This document shows, piece by piece, positions 1-11,346 of a DNA stretch of 64,000 nt. Origin of the DNA: Gracilaria gracilis (taxonomy: Eukaryota; Rhodophyta; Florideophyceae; Gracilariales; Gracilariaceae); assembly GCA_030374805.1 (NCBI GenBank), contig JARGSG010000207.1, positions 1,213,246 through 1,277,245 of the forward strand, in the 5' to 3' direction. The notes under the pieces were generated by a model, which was given only the letters and a program-made list of their open reading frames with translations, was not told the DNA's origin and ran no database searches. The translations under genes and the position numbers were made by a program. Position 1 is the first letter of the stretch. Each line of letters starts with the position of its first letter.

Positions 1-664
1 CTGGCACAAATGACCTTCTCAACAGAGTAATTATATTTTGCCTGGCATGACGTATAGAAGACTTGGGCTTCATCAAGAATGGTCGCATTGTTCCCATCTT
101 TTGCCAATATGCAATTGAGCACTGCATACGAGCCGCTCTTTACATCGCCATTCCTGCTGTCGGCGCTTCCCCACAGGATGGTATCGCGCCTCCCTCTCCC
201 AATAGTCTAACCACAGGCAACGGAAAAGGGGCTCTTGCAATAGCTCAAAGCTTCTGGACCACAGGTCTTACTTGCTCCACCGACAACGAACACGCCTTTC
301 CCAAGTCTTACTACCAAAAGCTAGTTTGAATCTCTTCCTGCAATCTCGTCGGTTCTTCATTTGGATTCGCTACCATGCATGAAGTGGCTATCGAGTACAA
401 AAGCATTGTCTCAACTATTGTTAAGAAGCTTCTAGCGATACTCACCTTCAACAGATGACTCTCCTGAAATATCCCCACTACAGTGGAATCCATTCTACAA
501 TACGGCAACACCCTTATTACCTTCTCAGCCCCTTTCTCGGAGTATGAACTCAGAAATGCCTACTTTTATCTCACCTCCGCAGATGAAAAATTTGCCAAAA
601 GGCAGGATCCTACCCCTTTCCACACCAACTCTGACACTGTTCTTGGAAATGACATTCTTTGGTA
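1..664 (+). pseudogene. Ketopantoate-reductase-like gene of the TIR element, copy 1 (3' part)
   Basis: The first 330 bases encode the motif DLGFIKNGRIVPIF, where the other copies read DLVFIQNG, followed by a conserved middle. The last part, 483-664, encodes the C-terminus (FSEYELRNAYFYLTSADEKF), also found in copies 2 and 3. A frame break lies near 330-480. The QNG motif, the TGK.A stretch and the KL.W segment before a small-residue stretch resemble the ApbA/PanE (ketopantoate reductase) superfamily. The catalytic identity is not proven. The 5' end lies outside the window. Confidence 0.45.
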
Positions 665-1614
665 GTTAGAACAAATTGTAAACCTTATATTCCCTGTATA
701 TACACAAGCTCTCCTCAGCCTATGCGGATTAACCCATTTTTTGTTCTTCAATTCTCTTTACGTTACCTTTCAAACAAAAAATGTTTTCAGATTTCATGTC
801 AGCCTCTATCAAGAACACACACAACAACACAGGCCCTATATTAAAAATGCTGATCTTCTTCATCTATTAGCATCTGTCCTTTTTCGTAATCCCTGTCTTA
901 ATTTTTATCATGGCCACCTAACATCTCTTTATTTTAATATTCGTGCTCGCTCTCTCCATCATCTATATCTTCCATTCCACCTTCCCCTTCGATGTACCCC
1001 TCTCTCTCATTCACTACCTTGAATTTCATCATGTCCACTCAATATTAGTTTGTAGTGTAACCCGTGCGTATATCGTATTTTAGGGCATACTCGTGCGCCA
1101 TTTAAAAAGATGCATTAAGCTCATATCATCTAAAGAACACTTACAAAACAATTTTTGAGCAACAGATAAATAAAAAAAGTTTCTGGCGCACTAATTCCAG
1201 CCTTGGACAGCGGACTGGGGTGGCGTGGCCCTTCATCGGTGCACCGATGAAGCCCCACGCCACTCCGGTCCACTGTCTTAACGCGCCGTGAGTGATAAAC
1301 GTGTGTTGTTTGCATACGTGACACCGTCAACGTGCCGTGAGCAATGAGGCTAAAGTGCACCCTGGCCCGCTGTCCACGCGCCCTGAGTGATGGAGCTCGG
1401 GTGGTGGCATACTTAGAACCACCAGCGCGCCGTTGAGAGCGGACCCGGTTGTCGTGGTGTTTCATCGGTGCACCGATGAAGCGCCACGACACCCGGGCCG
1501 TAGTGAAGACAACAGACCTGCGTAAGCTACTGAAGCATGTAGTACAGAGAGCTGTGAACCAGAGCCGAATAGGAGTTAGTTGTACATGGCTGCGATGTTT
1601 CTGCAAACGCGATA

Positions 1615-1719
1615 TCTAGTAGTAGTAGGACGTGTGCCCCGGATACAGAGACTCGGGACCGACCGCCCCGGTCGGTCCCGAGTCTCTGTATCCGGGGCAC
1701 ACGTCCTACTACTACTAGA
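1615..1719. repeat. Perfect 105-bp inverted repeat (51-bp arms, 3-bp loop)
   Basis: Bases 1615-1665 are the exact reverse complement of 1669-1719, around a CCC loop. The matching place in copy 2 (near 32997-33050) has only the left arm, diverged, followed directly by the downstream sequence. The right arm was therefore probably added in copy 1 by an inverted duplication. Confidence 0.95.
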
Positions 1720-1859
1720 CGGCAGGGCAAAAAAAATTGTTTAATTTTTTGGACAGCGAACCGATGTGCAGTGGCGCTTCATCGGTGCACCGATGAAGCA
1801 CGACGACGCCCGGGTCCACTGTCCCGTGGGTGGTCTAGACCGCCGGTCCTGGATGCGTT

Positions 1860-2640
1860 TGGAGGGATTCCAAACCACCCTAACACACTAATTTAGGGTA
1901 TCTTGAGAGCATCCGCAGCAATGCTCACTATACCAACGCAATTAATCCATGCAGCCTCATAAGCGTATTATTAGGGTCAAAGTCTCCATGCAGAATGATT
2001 TAAATTCATGTCAACCCATTCTGTAAAAGAATGACTTATACGATGTTTGCGCATGAGCATTTGTGCGTGACAGTAGTCTGTAGAGACATGTGTGTTTCGC
2101 CTACGGCTATGCAGTGATATGTATCGACCGGACGGTATCCACGCCAGAAAGTTGCTCCTGTATCGTTAGTGTAGAATTGACGCAACTCTATTACTATATA
2201 TATTTGTATTATTTCTTCGGTTTTCGTAAGACCAATATCTTGGTGGAAGAGTAAGAGTTTCATTCTCTTAGGGAGGGGTTCCTATTACATTTCTCGGTTC
2301 GGAATACACGACCACTGGGCAATGGTCAGGAGTGCAATGGTGCTTCATCGATACATCGATAAACCATAGTTCACCTCGTTCCACCGTCCACCACGTGAAT
2401 GCACAGTAGCAGGGTCGCACAACGAGTGCTGTGGTTGACACGCAAACACAGCAAACCTACAAGAACTCCAGCTTTATTTTCCATGGTGCGCGGACAGGGG
2501 ATGAAGGTGAAGTGGTACTGAAGTGGTACGTCATCGGTAGCCCGTGATGCGTCAAGGAGATGTTAAGGAAAGAGTGAAGACGCGAGAGATACGGAACTAA
2601 CTGAATGTGAAGATATACGCGAAGTTATTAGTAAGCACAA
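1860..2640. other. Conserved spacer of the TIR element between palindromes
   Basis: This stretch matches about 33170-33950 in copy 2 along its length. A minus-strand frame at 2036-2263 shares a core (FYTND/VTGATFWRG, then DTYHC and LQTTVTH) with one at 33303-33509. It may be a fragment of a decayed coding region. I do not recognise the protein. Confidence 0.4.
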
Positions 2641-3151
2641 GTAGAACAGTGGACTGGGGTCTCATGGCGCTTCATCGCTGCACCGATGACATGCCACGCC
2701 AACCAGGTCCACTGTCCCAAAAAGATTATGTATTTTCAATTCATTAAAACGAAAGCATGGGACAGCGGACGGAAGTGTCGTGGCGCTTCATCGGTGCACC
2801 GATGAAGCACCACGGCAGCCCAGTCCGCTTTCAACCGCGCTTTTGGGCTGCCAAGTATGCCAGGACTCTAGCTCCATCACTCACGGCGTGTGCAAAGCGG
2901 GCCGGGTCGCAATCCAGCTTCATCTATCATGGCCGGTTTGCAGTGCCACGTATGCCAGCACCCCAGCTTCATCACTCAAGGCGCGTTCGGACAGCGGACC
3001 AGTGTATCATTGCGCTTCATCGGTGCACCGATGAAGCGCCACGCCACCTCCTCCTGCTGTCCAAAAAAACATTTTTACTTTTATTACCGAGTGGACAAAG
3101 ATGATACTTCATATTTCAACATTTCGCAAGACAGCCACACGGGTAGGGCTC

Positions 3152-3159
3152 TATAAAAG
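3152..3159 (+). promoter_or_regulatory. TATA-like box in a segment found only in copy 1
   Basis: TATAAAAG lies in a 400-bp stretch (about 3062-3480) that copy 2 lacks. It is followed by a C/T-rich leader-like sequence. No convincing ORF follows, so it may be a remnant of another element's promoter or LTR. Confidence 0.3.
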
Positions 3160-3889
3160 CCGTTGCAATTCCCCCAGCAAGTCTCCGTGAACACCCCTTC
3201 CCAACACCTTCCACGCTCTACCCTCTTCCTCGTCGCATCTTCTACGGGGATGCATTCAGATTCTCACACAACCAATTTTTGTCTTAGGATAACTATATCA
3301 CTGTAGAAGGTGGCACACCCTCACGCTTCGTAGTTAAGAATGGAACATCCATTATATCCGATAAGAATTGTACAACTTCTATTTTTCTCGCGTGTAATGA
3401 ATGTCGTATTCTTTTGATGTCTTCAGTATAACCATTATCAATAGTAAGTAGTATTGCAAACAGTATAGTGAAGTAATGAAACAGTTCGAGATGCGCCCCA
3501 TATTCGCTTCAGCATGGCACACCAGACCGGCACTCACGGCGCACTGAGACAGCGGACCGGGGTGTCGTGGCGCTTCATTGGTGCACCGATGAAGCGCCAC
3601 GACATCCCGGTCCGCTGTCTAGTTACTCTTTAAAATAATATGAAAAAATATATATTCTTTGAGACAGCGGACCGGGGTGTCGTGGCACTTCATTGGCGCA
3701 CCGATGAAGCGTCACGACACCCCGGTCCACTGTCTAGTCACTCGCTAAAATAAATTCAAATTTTTTTTCTCTGGCAGCGCGGCCCGCGCTGGCGTGGCAT
3801 TTCATTGGTGCACTGATGAAACGCCACAATTCCCCAGTCCGTTGTTCAGTCACTCGCGAAAAGAAACTAGAAATAAACAATTTCCGCAT

Positions 3890-4500
3890 GGACAGCGGAC
3901 CAAGTAGACAATAAGCACCTTGCTCTTCACCGCCGCCATTCTGCCGTCCCTGCAACGCTGGGCCGCTGCATCCGCCACCCGCGATGCACTAGGCGCCGAC
4001 TTCGTATTTGCAGCGCTCGCTGCCATTCTCTGTGGAGTTGTTCGGCGCCGTGCTTCGCACGCCCGGCGAGCCCAAGCATTGCGCCTCTCTTTGCCAGCGA
4101 CACTGCAGGGACAGCCGCGGTTTTCTGTGCCGTCGCCGATTTGCTCGAAGAACTCATCGCCGCTGCCGGGCTGCGCCTGGTGTTTCACTGGTCGTCTCGA
4201 GCGTCCGGCGGTATGAAGGCGTTACCGGCGTTGTAGCACGCTCCATCGCGCTGCCCATCGCCGCCGCCGGCGCGCATGGCCGTCGACCCGGTGGCATGGT
4301 ACGAGCACCCGCTCCATGTGCCCATCTCACAGCTCCCGGCAGACGGCGGGCGCCATCGCCACGGCGCTCCCGGGTATGCCGTAGCAACATATACATGCCG
4401 TACGTGCGCAACACCGCAGGAAGCGCGTTCGCTACCACAACCACATTTTGATTTATATCATTTTCCGAAAAACGCCACAACAATCCATGCCACTTTAGCC
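3890..4500. other. GC-rich segment of unknown origin, only in copy 1
   Basis: Base composition jumps to strongly GC-rich between the last palindrome half unit and the transposase pseudogene. Overlapping frames are open on both strands, as expected for GC-rich DNA, and I see no recognisable domain. Copy 2 has a different, AT-rich sequence in this position. It may be an inserted or captured genomic fragment. Confidence 0.4.
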
Positions 4501-4630
4501 GTATCGGTTGCCTCCTAGTATTCTAGGTTGGAAGTACATTTCGATGGTTAGAAAAATGGTGCTCGTGTGTCTGAAGATAGCAAAGCAGACGGCGTTGAAG
4601 AAACGACGAGACTTGGAGGAACGAATTGCG

Positions 4631-6271
4631 TTAAAAAGGGCCTCCAGCTTGAGTCTTCGATGGCTGCGTGGTTGATGAGCTCGGTAGTGCCAAAGTGGAA
4701 GTTATGGAGTGGTTTGGAGGTGAAAGTGTTGTAAGGGAAGAGGCAGGGGTGATGTTGAGGGGAGGGTAGAACTCAAAGATGGAGGAGTATTTTGCGAGAG
4801 AAAGGGTTTGGAGAGCTCCAAGGGCCCGTTCCTTAGTGGTGCGGACGATTCTGAGCATTCTTGCAAGGAGGCCTTTCTTGTTATATCGGAGAAGAGCTGA
4901 ATGAGGTTTGCGCGCGGCTAGGGTCTGGATTTGGGATCGAAGGGCGAAGGATGCGATATGTAGATGAAGATTGGAACGGAGGCGGTACGTCTGTTGCATG
5001 GATGCTTGGGGCGGATGCCGTGAGAGATGCCAAGAATGTACTTTGCTTCGAGGATCTCGGCGCAGTAGGAGGCGATAATTTAGAGACAGTGTCGGAGAAA
5101 GCCATGAGCGTCACAAAGGGGGAAGCCACAGAGGCCGGAGGTGAGAAAATGGTCCAGGGGGTTAGAGATGATATGCTGTGTGGGATTCATTTTGGTAGGG
5201 CAGGAGACGCCAGAAGAAGTTTGGCGGATGCTATAAGGGTGTTGAGAATAGGTCGCCAGATTGAAAAAAGTTTGCAAGTACCCGAACAGGTTCAGGTTGT
5301 CGGTGATGTATATGCAACAGGAGGAATCGGAGAAGTTGCGGAGGGCGATGTGAAGGAGGTGATAGGTGATGGAAGAAGATTTCGGGGGGCTGGGTAACTT
5401 GTTCGAATACACTTGTTCGAGGCCGATGCAGGAATGGATACCGGTGGTGTTGGGGGAGTGCTAGATGTACGAGTCATTGAAGGACTGCATAACTTCGTAC
5501 TTGAAAGCTGGGACTACTTCATTTCGAGGGAGGGATCCATAGGGTAAGCGGAAGCGGGAGATCAGGAGGGGGTTGCGTGCGAGACGGTGGAAGAAGGTGT
5601 TGTGTAAGTAGGCCAGTTTGAGGTGTTGCTTAAGGACTTGGGTTGCATCCTTTCTGAAGGTGATGGCAGTGAAGAGGTGCTGGGGGTCGCAGAGTAAGGT
5701 GGGGGTAAAACCAATGATGCTGATACGGGGTTGGAAGAGGTTTATATGAAACTTGAAGCACTGGGTAGCCGAAGGGAGGGCATCGTGAGAAGCCAATTTG
5801 AGAATGTGGGGTCGTGGAGGACATCTTACTTGCGGAGGCCAAGGTTGGAGGCGATGGAAGAGATTTAGAGGATCATTCATTCAAGGTGGTACTTGTTGAG
5901 AAGAGGGAAGGCGGGGGGGGGGCGGGGGTGGAAGAGGTTGGCAGAGGGAGAGGGAGCAGACGGAGATGCTGGAGATGTTGTAGAGCTTCTGGGTGTGGAT
6001 GGAGAAGGGAAGCTGTTGCTGGTGGTAGGAGTCATCGTCAGCGATGGGGACGTGGTCGGAAAACCGATTGAAGGGAGGGGATGAAGGTGGTGGTGATAAT
6101 TAGGAGTTGGCCTTGTGACGCTTTGTGCGTTGGAGAAGCTGAAGAGGTCACCGGCTGGGGAGGCCAAACGCTTCTCGGCAGTGAAACTGTAGGGGCACCT
6201 CCTTTTTTGCCTTTGAATGGCAGAAATGATGCAATATATAAGTAGGGGTCCTCAAAGCAGCAATTAGGCAT
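4631..6271 (-). pseudogene. Plavaka-like transposase pseudogene, copy 1
   Basis: This is read from a start at 6271 (MPNCCFED) towards 4631. The fragments align in order with copies 2 and 5: the FTPTLLCDPQHLF segment, FRKDATQVLK, the ALRNFSDS segment, ITDNL, and the IIASYCAEILEA stretch followed by a C-x2-C-like position. Several frameshifts and stops break it, and the N-terminal finger has lost residues. In the fungal Plavaka group a late 'dG.lh..~P.~a.Y.aD.pE' stretch is followed by a Cys pair, and that pattern is what suggests the assignment. I would accept any CMC/KDZ-type DDE transposase as an alternative. Confidence 0.5.
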
Positions 6272-6529
6272 GGCAGGGAGCGGTGTGAGTTGTTAGGGGA
6301 GAGGAAGATAATATAGCGAACGATTGGTAGAACAGAATGGTGTAGAACGCCCCACGTGATGCGGAGGTGTAGCAATAGTGACAGAGTAAATGGCTGATAT
6401 GAGGTATGTTCAATATATGTGGTAAATGCCTGTACAGATTTTCTATTTCAAGGGTTTGTGTTCTTCTAATCGTATTACGTAAGCAGTTATGTATGTACAT
6501 ATATCCCTATTTGCCGCCCTAGTTCAAAA

Positions 6530-6785
6530 TATGTACCACTTACACACTTACATTGCGGTCAAAAACTAGCATGAACGGAAGTAACATGCTAGTTTATCTT
6601 CCATCCAAACTAGAAATGATGGAAATAATCGTGAATGATTCTTTCCACACAAACTAGCAAAAGTGGAAATGTGGAAATATTTTCGGAAATTGAGCACATC
6701 CAAATTTGGATAAATTCACCGGTTTTTCGATCATTTTAATTCGGTCATTTTTGACACCAAAACTAGCATTCCTATAACACCGACG
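6530..6785. repeat. Right subterminal region and terminal repeat, copy 1
   Basis: Within 256 bases there are four AACTAGC/GCTAGTT motifs and one near-match (near 6557, 6589, 6607, 6653 and 6763), ending in the terminal repeat to ACACCGACG. The block matches 37840-38079, 53270-53510 and, inverted, 62118-62350. Clustered short motifs next to a terminus are typical transposase-binding sites. Confidence 0.8.
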
Positions 6786-7355
6786 TATAATAGCGTCAAC
6801 AGTCCAACGCTTTCCTTCACCAATGTCTTTGTAGAGACCGTAACGGCGCGCGGTCTCGCGATCAAGCCGAATCTTCGCGCGTATCTGATAACAACGTCGA
6901 TTGGCTACACCAGCCGACTCGTCGAGCTGCGAAGCACGGATGGGCAGATGGTCACCATCCATATGTTCGATCATATACCGCTTGCGACGCACCCCTTCCA
7001 CGCGTGAGACATGCAAGATTGGAGCCATGTTCCACTTTTCTTGCACATACGCTTCGCGGACGTGCGTCTCGTTGGGTAGGACAACACGTTTTTCGGCCGC
7101 ACGCTGCTTGCGAATCTCCCCCATTATGCCTTTAACAATTTCGGCGTAGCTGTGCTCACTGCAGCGTCCCATCGTTTTGCTTCTGGCGACTCCCTTCTTC
7201 AAACGATATTCGGCACCGATAACATCGTGGAGGGACACCAGTTGCTTCAAATATGTTCGCTGCGCACGCGCACCAATTTTCTTCCCGCTTTGCGACGCAG
7301 CACTCGAAGCGCCACGGGCGCGAATGATGCCAACAGCGCGTGACTTCTTGATCAA
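6786..7355 (-). pseudogene. Unknown gene, 3' end cut by TIR element copy 1
   Basis: The minus-strand ORF starts at 7355 (MIKKSRAVGIIRARG) and runs about 189 codons with balanced, GC-rich codon use before it reads into the transposon terminus at 6785. The last residues of the 233-codon frame come from the transposon. It is basic and holds the stretch APILHVSRVEGVRRKRYMIE, then DGDHLPIRASQLDE. I do not recognise a family. It could be the C-terminal part of a retroelement protein or a host gene. Confidence 0.4.
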
Positions 7356-8188
7356 AATTCTTCCTTTTATCTCAAATCAAATGAATCCACACAAGCTTGG
7401 GAGTCAGCAACCCACCTTCTCCGCAACGCGCGCCCTCCGAGCCGCAGCAAAGTCTATAAACTTGGGAGCCCTTCAACGGGCGCGCGCGTCAAAAACAACC
7501 GAGCCGCAACACAGCTGTAGCTATGCGAGACAAGTTGGTCGAGGAAAAGGGAGAGGGCTGGCGTGGTAGCCTGTGCCATCAAATAACACCCCAGCCACTG
7601 CCAGCTGTCTGACAGTTAGCTGCCAGCTGGCTGCAAGCTGGCGCGTGCGAAAATTTTTTTTTCGTTTTTTGCTCTGGAATCTATTCCAGAGCAACGGGGG
7701 GGGGGCTGTAGACAGCTGTACATGGCTTGAGGCCCAGCAGCTCGCGACGGGACTCCATACGTCAGCCGTCACAAGCGCGCGCGCGCAAGCTCCTTGAGGG
7801 GCCCTATCACTTTGAGCTCCGGCGCGCCTCCGCGCTAGAAGCGCGCCTAATTCCACCACAATAAAACACCGGGACTCCGCAGAGCCTGCGCAAGGCCCGG
7901 GGGAGCCAGTGAGGAGAGACAAGACTCTCCCTCTTTCTGCTGGTATTTGCTCCCCTTTTCTTTTGCCGGCCCCACTCGCCTCCCCACTCGCCTCGCGAAC
8001 GACTCCACGATGAACACCACCACCCCATGCCCGTCCTCCAGACGCGCCTCCCCGCCGACCGCTACCTATGCTGGTCCGTGGCAGACGCGATGAAGGATAG
8101 ATGGACACCGTTCCACCAAATTGGGTGGCCACAATTCTACTGGGCACGTGGGCGCAAACACCACACGTGTCCAACACACCCTTCCACT
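7356..8188. other. Mostly non-coding; 3' part is the left piece of unit X
   Basis: From about 8030 to 8188 the sequence (CTCCAGACGCGCC, then CACCAAATTGGGTGG) matches 58340-58490. This is the upstream region of the unit X gene family, cut here by retrotransposon element 1 and resuming at 25353. A perfect hairpin with 10-bp arms (GCTCTGGAAT) sits at 7671-7692. The long minus-strand frame at 7521-8201 crosses into the LTR and looks spurious. Confidence 0.5.
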
Positions 8189-8596
8189 TGCAGCAACTCA
8201 ATTTGTTTTTCAGAATGTTTATGTTTTTTGCTTACTATTTAAAGTTTTGTGCAAAGCTAAAGTTTTTCAATAAAATAAATTTATTTTATAAATTTTTGTA
8301 AAGAACGCTTTTGTCGCGGGCGGCACTTCTAGGCTCTCCTTCCCGCTCTGCGCTTGGAGCGAGAAGACGGGAGAGAGTGAAGCGCTCTGTCAAGACAGTT
8401 TATATAGACTTTAATAAATAAAGATAGAAGCACTGTAGTTACATGAATGCTTCCACCAGTATAGTCCAACAATAGAAAATAGCAATGATTCCATGAAAAA
8501 ATTTTACGCTCACTTTTACGACTATACTCCCACCATACAATAACATAATAATTTGGGATAAAGTCCCCTACACATGTCACATACACATTCATAACA
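8189..8596 (-). repeat. 3' LTR of element 1
   Basis: It begins TGCAGCA and ends CATAACA on the plus strand. It contains TTTATATA at 8399-8406, which is a TATA box when read on the element's minus strand. Just inside lies a C-rich run (CTCCCCCCTT, 8602-8611), the complement of a polypurine tract. It is clearly diverged from the other LTR, so the insertion is older than element 2. Confidence 0.92.
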
Positions 8597-8674
8597 AATA
8601 CTCCCCCCTTAAAAGCATTTATTTTCCTCCATTAGCGTCATTCTTTCCATCGCAATATATCGTTTTAAAACTCA

Positions 8675-9162
8675 TCAATGCTGTGGGGAACCATTGGGAA
8701 CAGGCCGATTTTCGAAGACTCCATGATGATTTGGGAGTAAAACCATGTTGATATGAGTGTCTTTTGGAAATTCTTCTATTTGTAGTAAAGCTCCTTCGAC
8801 AGCATTAAAGAACATATTGGCTGGATCCGTATTAAGATGTCCATATTGAGAAACAATGTAGCAATAAAGGAACAAAATGAATTCTTCATGAATAGTATCC
8901 ATAATTCCGTCTTCATAAATATCGAACAGTTCTCGCAAGAGCAAGGTATTTTTTCAGTCAAGAAAGGTCCTGAAAGTTGTAAGAATGCGAAGCAAGTGGG
9001 ACAGTATGCCCAAGCTAAACGGCATCTTTCGGAAAGATCGTCCGTAACATCATCGAACCAGTTCAGCATTCTTCGTACACCAAGTTCAATGCGGCTGTAG
9101 AATTGGCTTACATTGTCGATTTGGAGGTTGTTCGCAGTGACGACGGCGTTGTTGTTCGACAT
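8675..9162 (-). pseudogene. Accessory ORF downstream of integrase (element 1)
   Basis: The gene starts at 9162 (MSNNNAVVTANNLQ) and reaches NGSPQH at 8675, with one frameshift near 8950. It is about 160 codons long, lies between integrase/chromodomain and the 3' LTR, and has the same orientation as pol. The copy in element 5 (60676-61187) conserves NNLQ.D, SRI..G.RRML.W, TDDLSE..RLAW, LF..YED and YGH.N.DPA. I recognise no known domain. The position is that of env-like or other accessory ORFs. Conservation between two diverged elements supports a real protein. Confidence 0.6.
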
Positions 9163-9224
9163 GATGTGTATTCTTCGATTAACGTTGGTGAAGCTGATGT
9201 GATGAGAGTCTGACTATCGACCCT

Positions 9225-11341
9225 TTGATTCTCAGTTTCGTCTGTGTTTTTAGAGTGAACGAGGTATTAGAGACGACTGGTGCGAATGCGGTGGTCAAGA
9301 ATCTTCTCAATGCGGTTGCCTGGAACTATGATGAGCTTTTCCGCTTTCAGATAAGTTACATCTTTGTGCTGGTTCTCAGTACTTGTAGGTTGCACAAACG
9401 GTTTCAACAAGGACACATAGAAGGTATGATGAATTCGTTCGAGCTTTTTCGTTAGTTCTATTTCATACGATCGAGCTTTGGCAAGGACCTTACGTACCGT
9501 GTATGGTCATATGAATTTCGGGGATAGTTTTTTTGCACGTCCTTCTTTCAAATTTAGGTTCTTGACTGAAAGCATAACTTTATCACCAACTTTGAATAAT
9601 TGTTCCTTTCGTTTCGTGTTGATATCGTCCACCAATTTCAAATTAGTAGCTTCAATCGATGATTTTGCGACTTTAGTTGCATATTTAATGTTATCAATGA
9701 ATTCGGCTGTAGCTTCATTACTTCTTTCGATTTCATCATGGTGAAGGAAATCCGAAATAGTAACTGGATGATGACCATATTCTATGAAAAACAGTGTTTC
9801 CTTTGTGGCTTCATTACTATAATTGTTATATACAAACTCTAGACCAGGGAGATAAATATCCCAATCTCTTCGTGCGTAACTCATAAAACAACGTAACATT
9901 TCTTCCAATGTTCGAAAAGCACGTTCAGATTGTCCATCAGTTTGGGGATGAAACGCAGTAGAAAGATTGAGTTTCACCTTCAAGATAATCATTAGTTCCT
10001 TCCAGAAATTCCCAGTTAATCTTGAATCTCTGGCGGAAACTATGTCAAGGGGCAATCCTTAATGCTTATACATTTCTTTGTAGAATACTTCAGCAGTGTC
10101 TTTAGCATTGACATTGCTTTTCATACCAATGAAATGCGTTCTTTTTTGATAGTATATTCTCCAACACAAGGGTCGGACGCATTTCATCCTTGGTTTTGGG
10201 CGAGAAAAAAGTGAAGTCCATGGATATCACTTCCCACTTCGTATGTAGAGGAGGAAATAGAGGAAGAATTCCAGCCATATTTTGATCGTTAGTCTAAGAT
10301 GCTTAACATTTAGGACAACTTCTTACAAATTCTTTGACTTCCTTATTCATTCCGGGCCAAAAGAAATATTTTTTTATTAAAGTTATCGTACGTTGACTTC
10401 CCCTGTGAGCTCCAAGCAACGATTTTTGGTTATCACTAATGATTTGTATATCAGAAATGCACAAACGTTGTTCGAAGTATAGTCTTTTGTTCCTCCAGTG
10501 AAATGGTTCTTTAACTTCATTGAAAACCTCTCCAAAGCATTGATCTAGTTTATATCCTTCGGTTATTTTCTTTCAAGTTTCATCTTTTATCTTAATTTTA
10601 GTTATGTTTAAAAGTTTTCTGATGATATTAGAAGAAACCTTTTCCTTTTCTTTGTGTTTGCGAGACAAAGCATCGGCAAGTTTATTTTCTTTTCCTTTTA
10701 GATATTTGATTTTATAATCAAACTTTTGCATAAACTGTACCCTTCTTGCTCGTTTTCTGGAAAATAATTTTTGCGATTCCAAATACTTAAGAGGGTGATG
10801 ATGAGTTAAGATGATAAACTTAGATCCATGTATATAGGATCTCCATGTTTCAAGAGCATGAACAATAGCTAATAAATCTTTTTCATGTGTCGAATAACCT
10901 TGTTCGGCACTTGATAATTTTCTAGAGGGATAAGCTACGGGTCTGCTTCCTGATTCATCTATTTTGAGTAACTACAGTGCCTACTCCTGTTTCAGAAGCA
11001 TCCGCTGTTCATTCATATGGTTTCTTTGGATCAGCACATCTTAAGATTGGTGTGTTACTTAACAGAATTTTAAGATTGTCAAAAGCATTCTGCTGTTCTT
11101 CTTTCTATTGAAATGGAATACTCTTCTTTGTAAGGTCAGACAGGGAGCAGCTGTCTTTGAGAAGTCTTTAACAAACCTTCTATAATAATTGCATAATCCA
11201 AGGAAGCTTTGAACTTCTGTTATATTGGAAGGTATTTCCCAATTACTGATAGCTTCAGTCTCCTTTGGACTGACTTTAATTTCTTCAGAAGTTATAATGT
11301 GTCCCAAGTATTCGATGAAACTTTTCATGAATTCACATTTG
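9225..11341 (-). pseudogene. Element 1 pol, 3' part: RT end, RNase H, integrase, chromodomain remnant
   Basis: On the minus strand, 11341-11059 encodes KCEFMKSFIEYLGHIIT and the FLGLCNYYRRF segment, the RT connection. The stretch 11058-10573 gives the RNase H region ending KENKLADALSRK. The integrase core includes AFHPQTDGQSERAF, where the catalytic Glu lies, at 10055-9507. IEKILDHR at about 9290-9310 is the start of a chromodomain whose later part is broken by a stop. Several frame breaks are present. The 5' continuation lies beyond element 2, at 23089. Confidence 0.85.
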
Positions 11342-11346
11342 GATAA

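Larger units (their letters stand above)
1206..3903. repeat. Array of about nine 72-bp palindromes (TIR element copy 1)
   Basis: Each unit is a near-perfect inverted repeat running from GACAGCGGACC to its complement, with the dyad centre in CATCGGTGCACCGATG. Units lie near 1206-1277, 1435-1506, 1752-1823, 2644-2717, 2761-2832, 2990-3061, 3548-3619, 3663-3734 and 3775-3847. A half unit sits at 3891-3903 and a diverged one near 2310-2390. Arms mismatch at a few positions that differ between units. Because the units are self-complementary they give similar open frames on both strands; I treat those frames as shadows. Confidence 0.9.
1..6785 (-). mobile_element. Plavaka-like multi-gene TIR element, copy 1 (left end outside window)
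   Basis: The right terminus is complete and ends in ACACCGACG at 6785, the same terminus as at 38079 and 53510 and, inverted, at 62118. The order inside matches copy 2: reductase-like gene, palindrome array, transposase-like gene on the minus strand, then a terminus with AACTAGC motifs. The left end and the coiled-coil gene lie before the window. All genes are broken. The segments at 3062-3480 and about 3890-4500 have no counterpart in copy 2. The right end has cut an unknown gene at 6786. Confidence 0.75.

Noticed and set aside
1130-1606. ORFs through the palindromes (also 2757-3156, 34141-34652)
   Set aside because: The repeated peptide (RFIGAPMK) appears on both strands because the DNA is self-complementary; no conserved start or length.
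1206-3903. CRISPR-like array of repeats
   Set aside because: The repeats are long palindromes with irregular spacing in a eukaryotic transposon, without unique spacers of uniform length or cas genes.
7521-8201. 226-codon minus-strand ORF
   Set aside because: It crosses from the retrotransposon LTR through unit X non-coding DNA and low-complexity sequence, so its frame is accidental.
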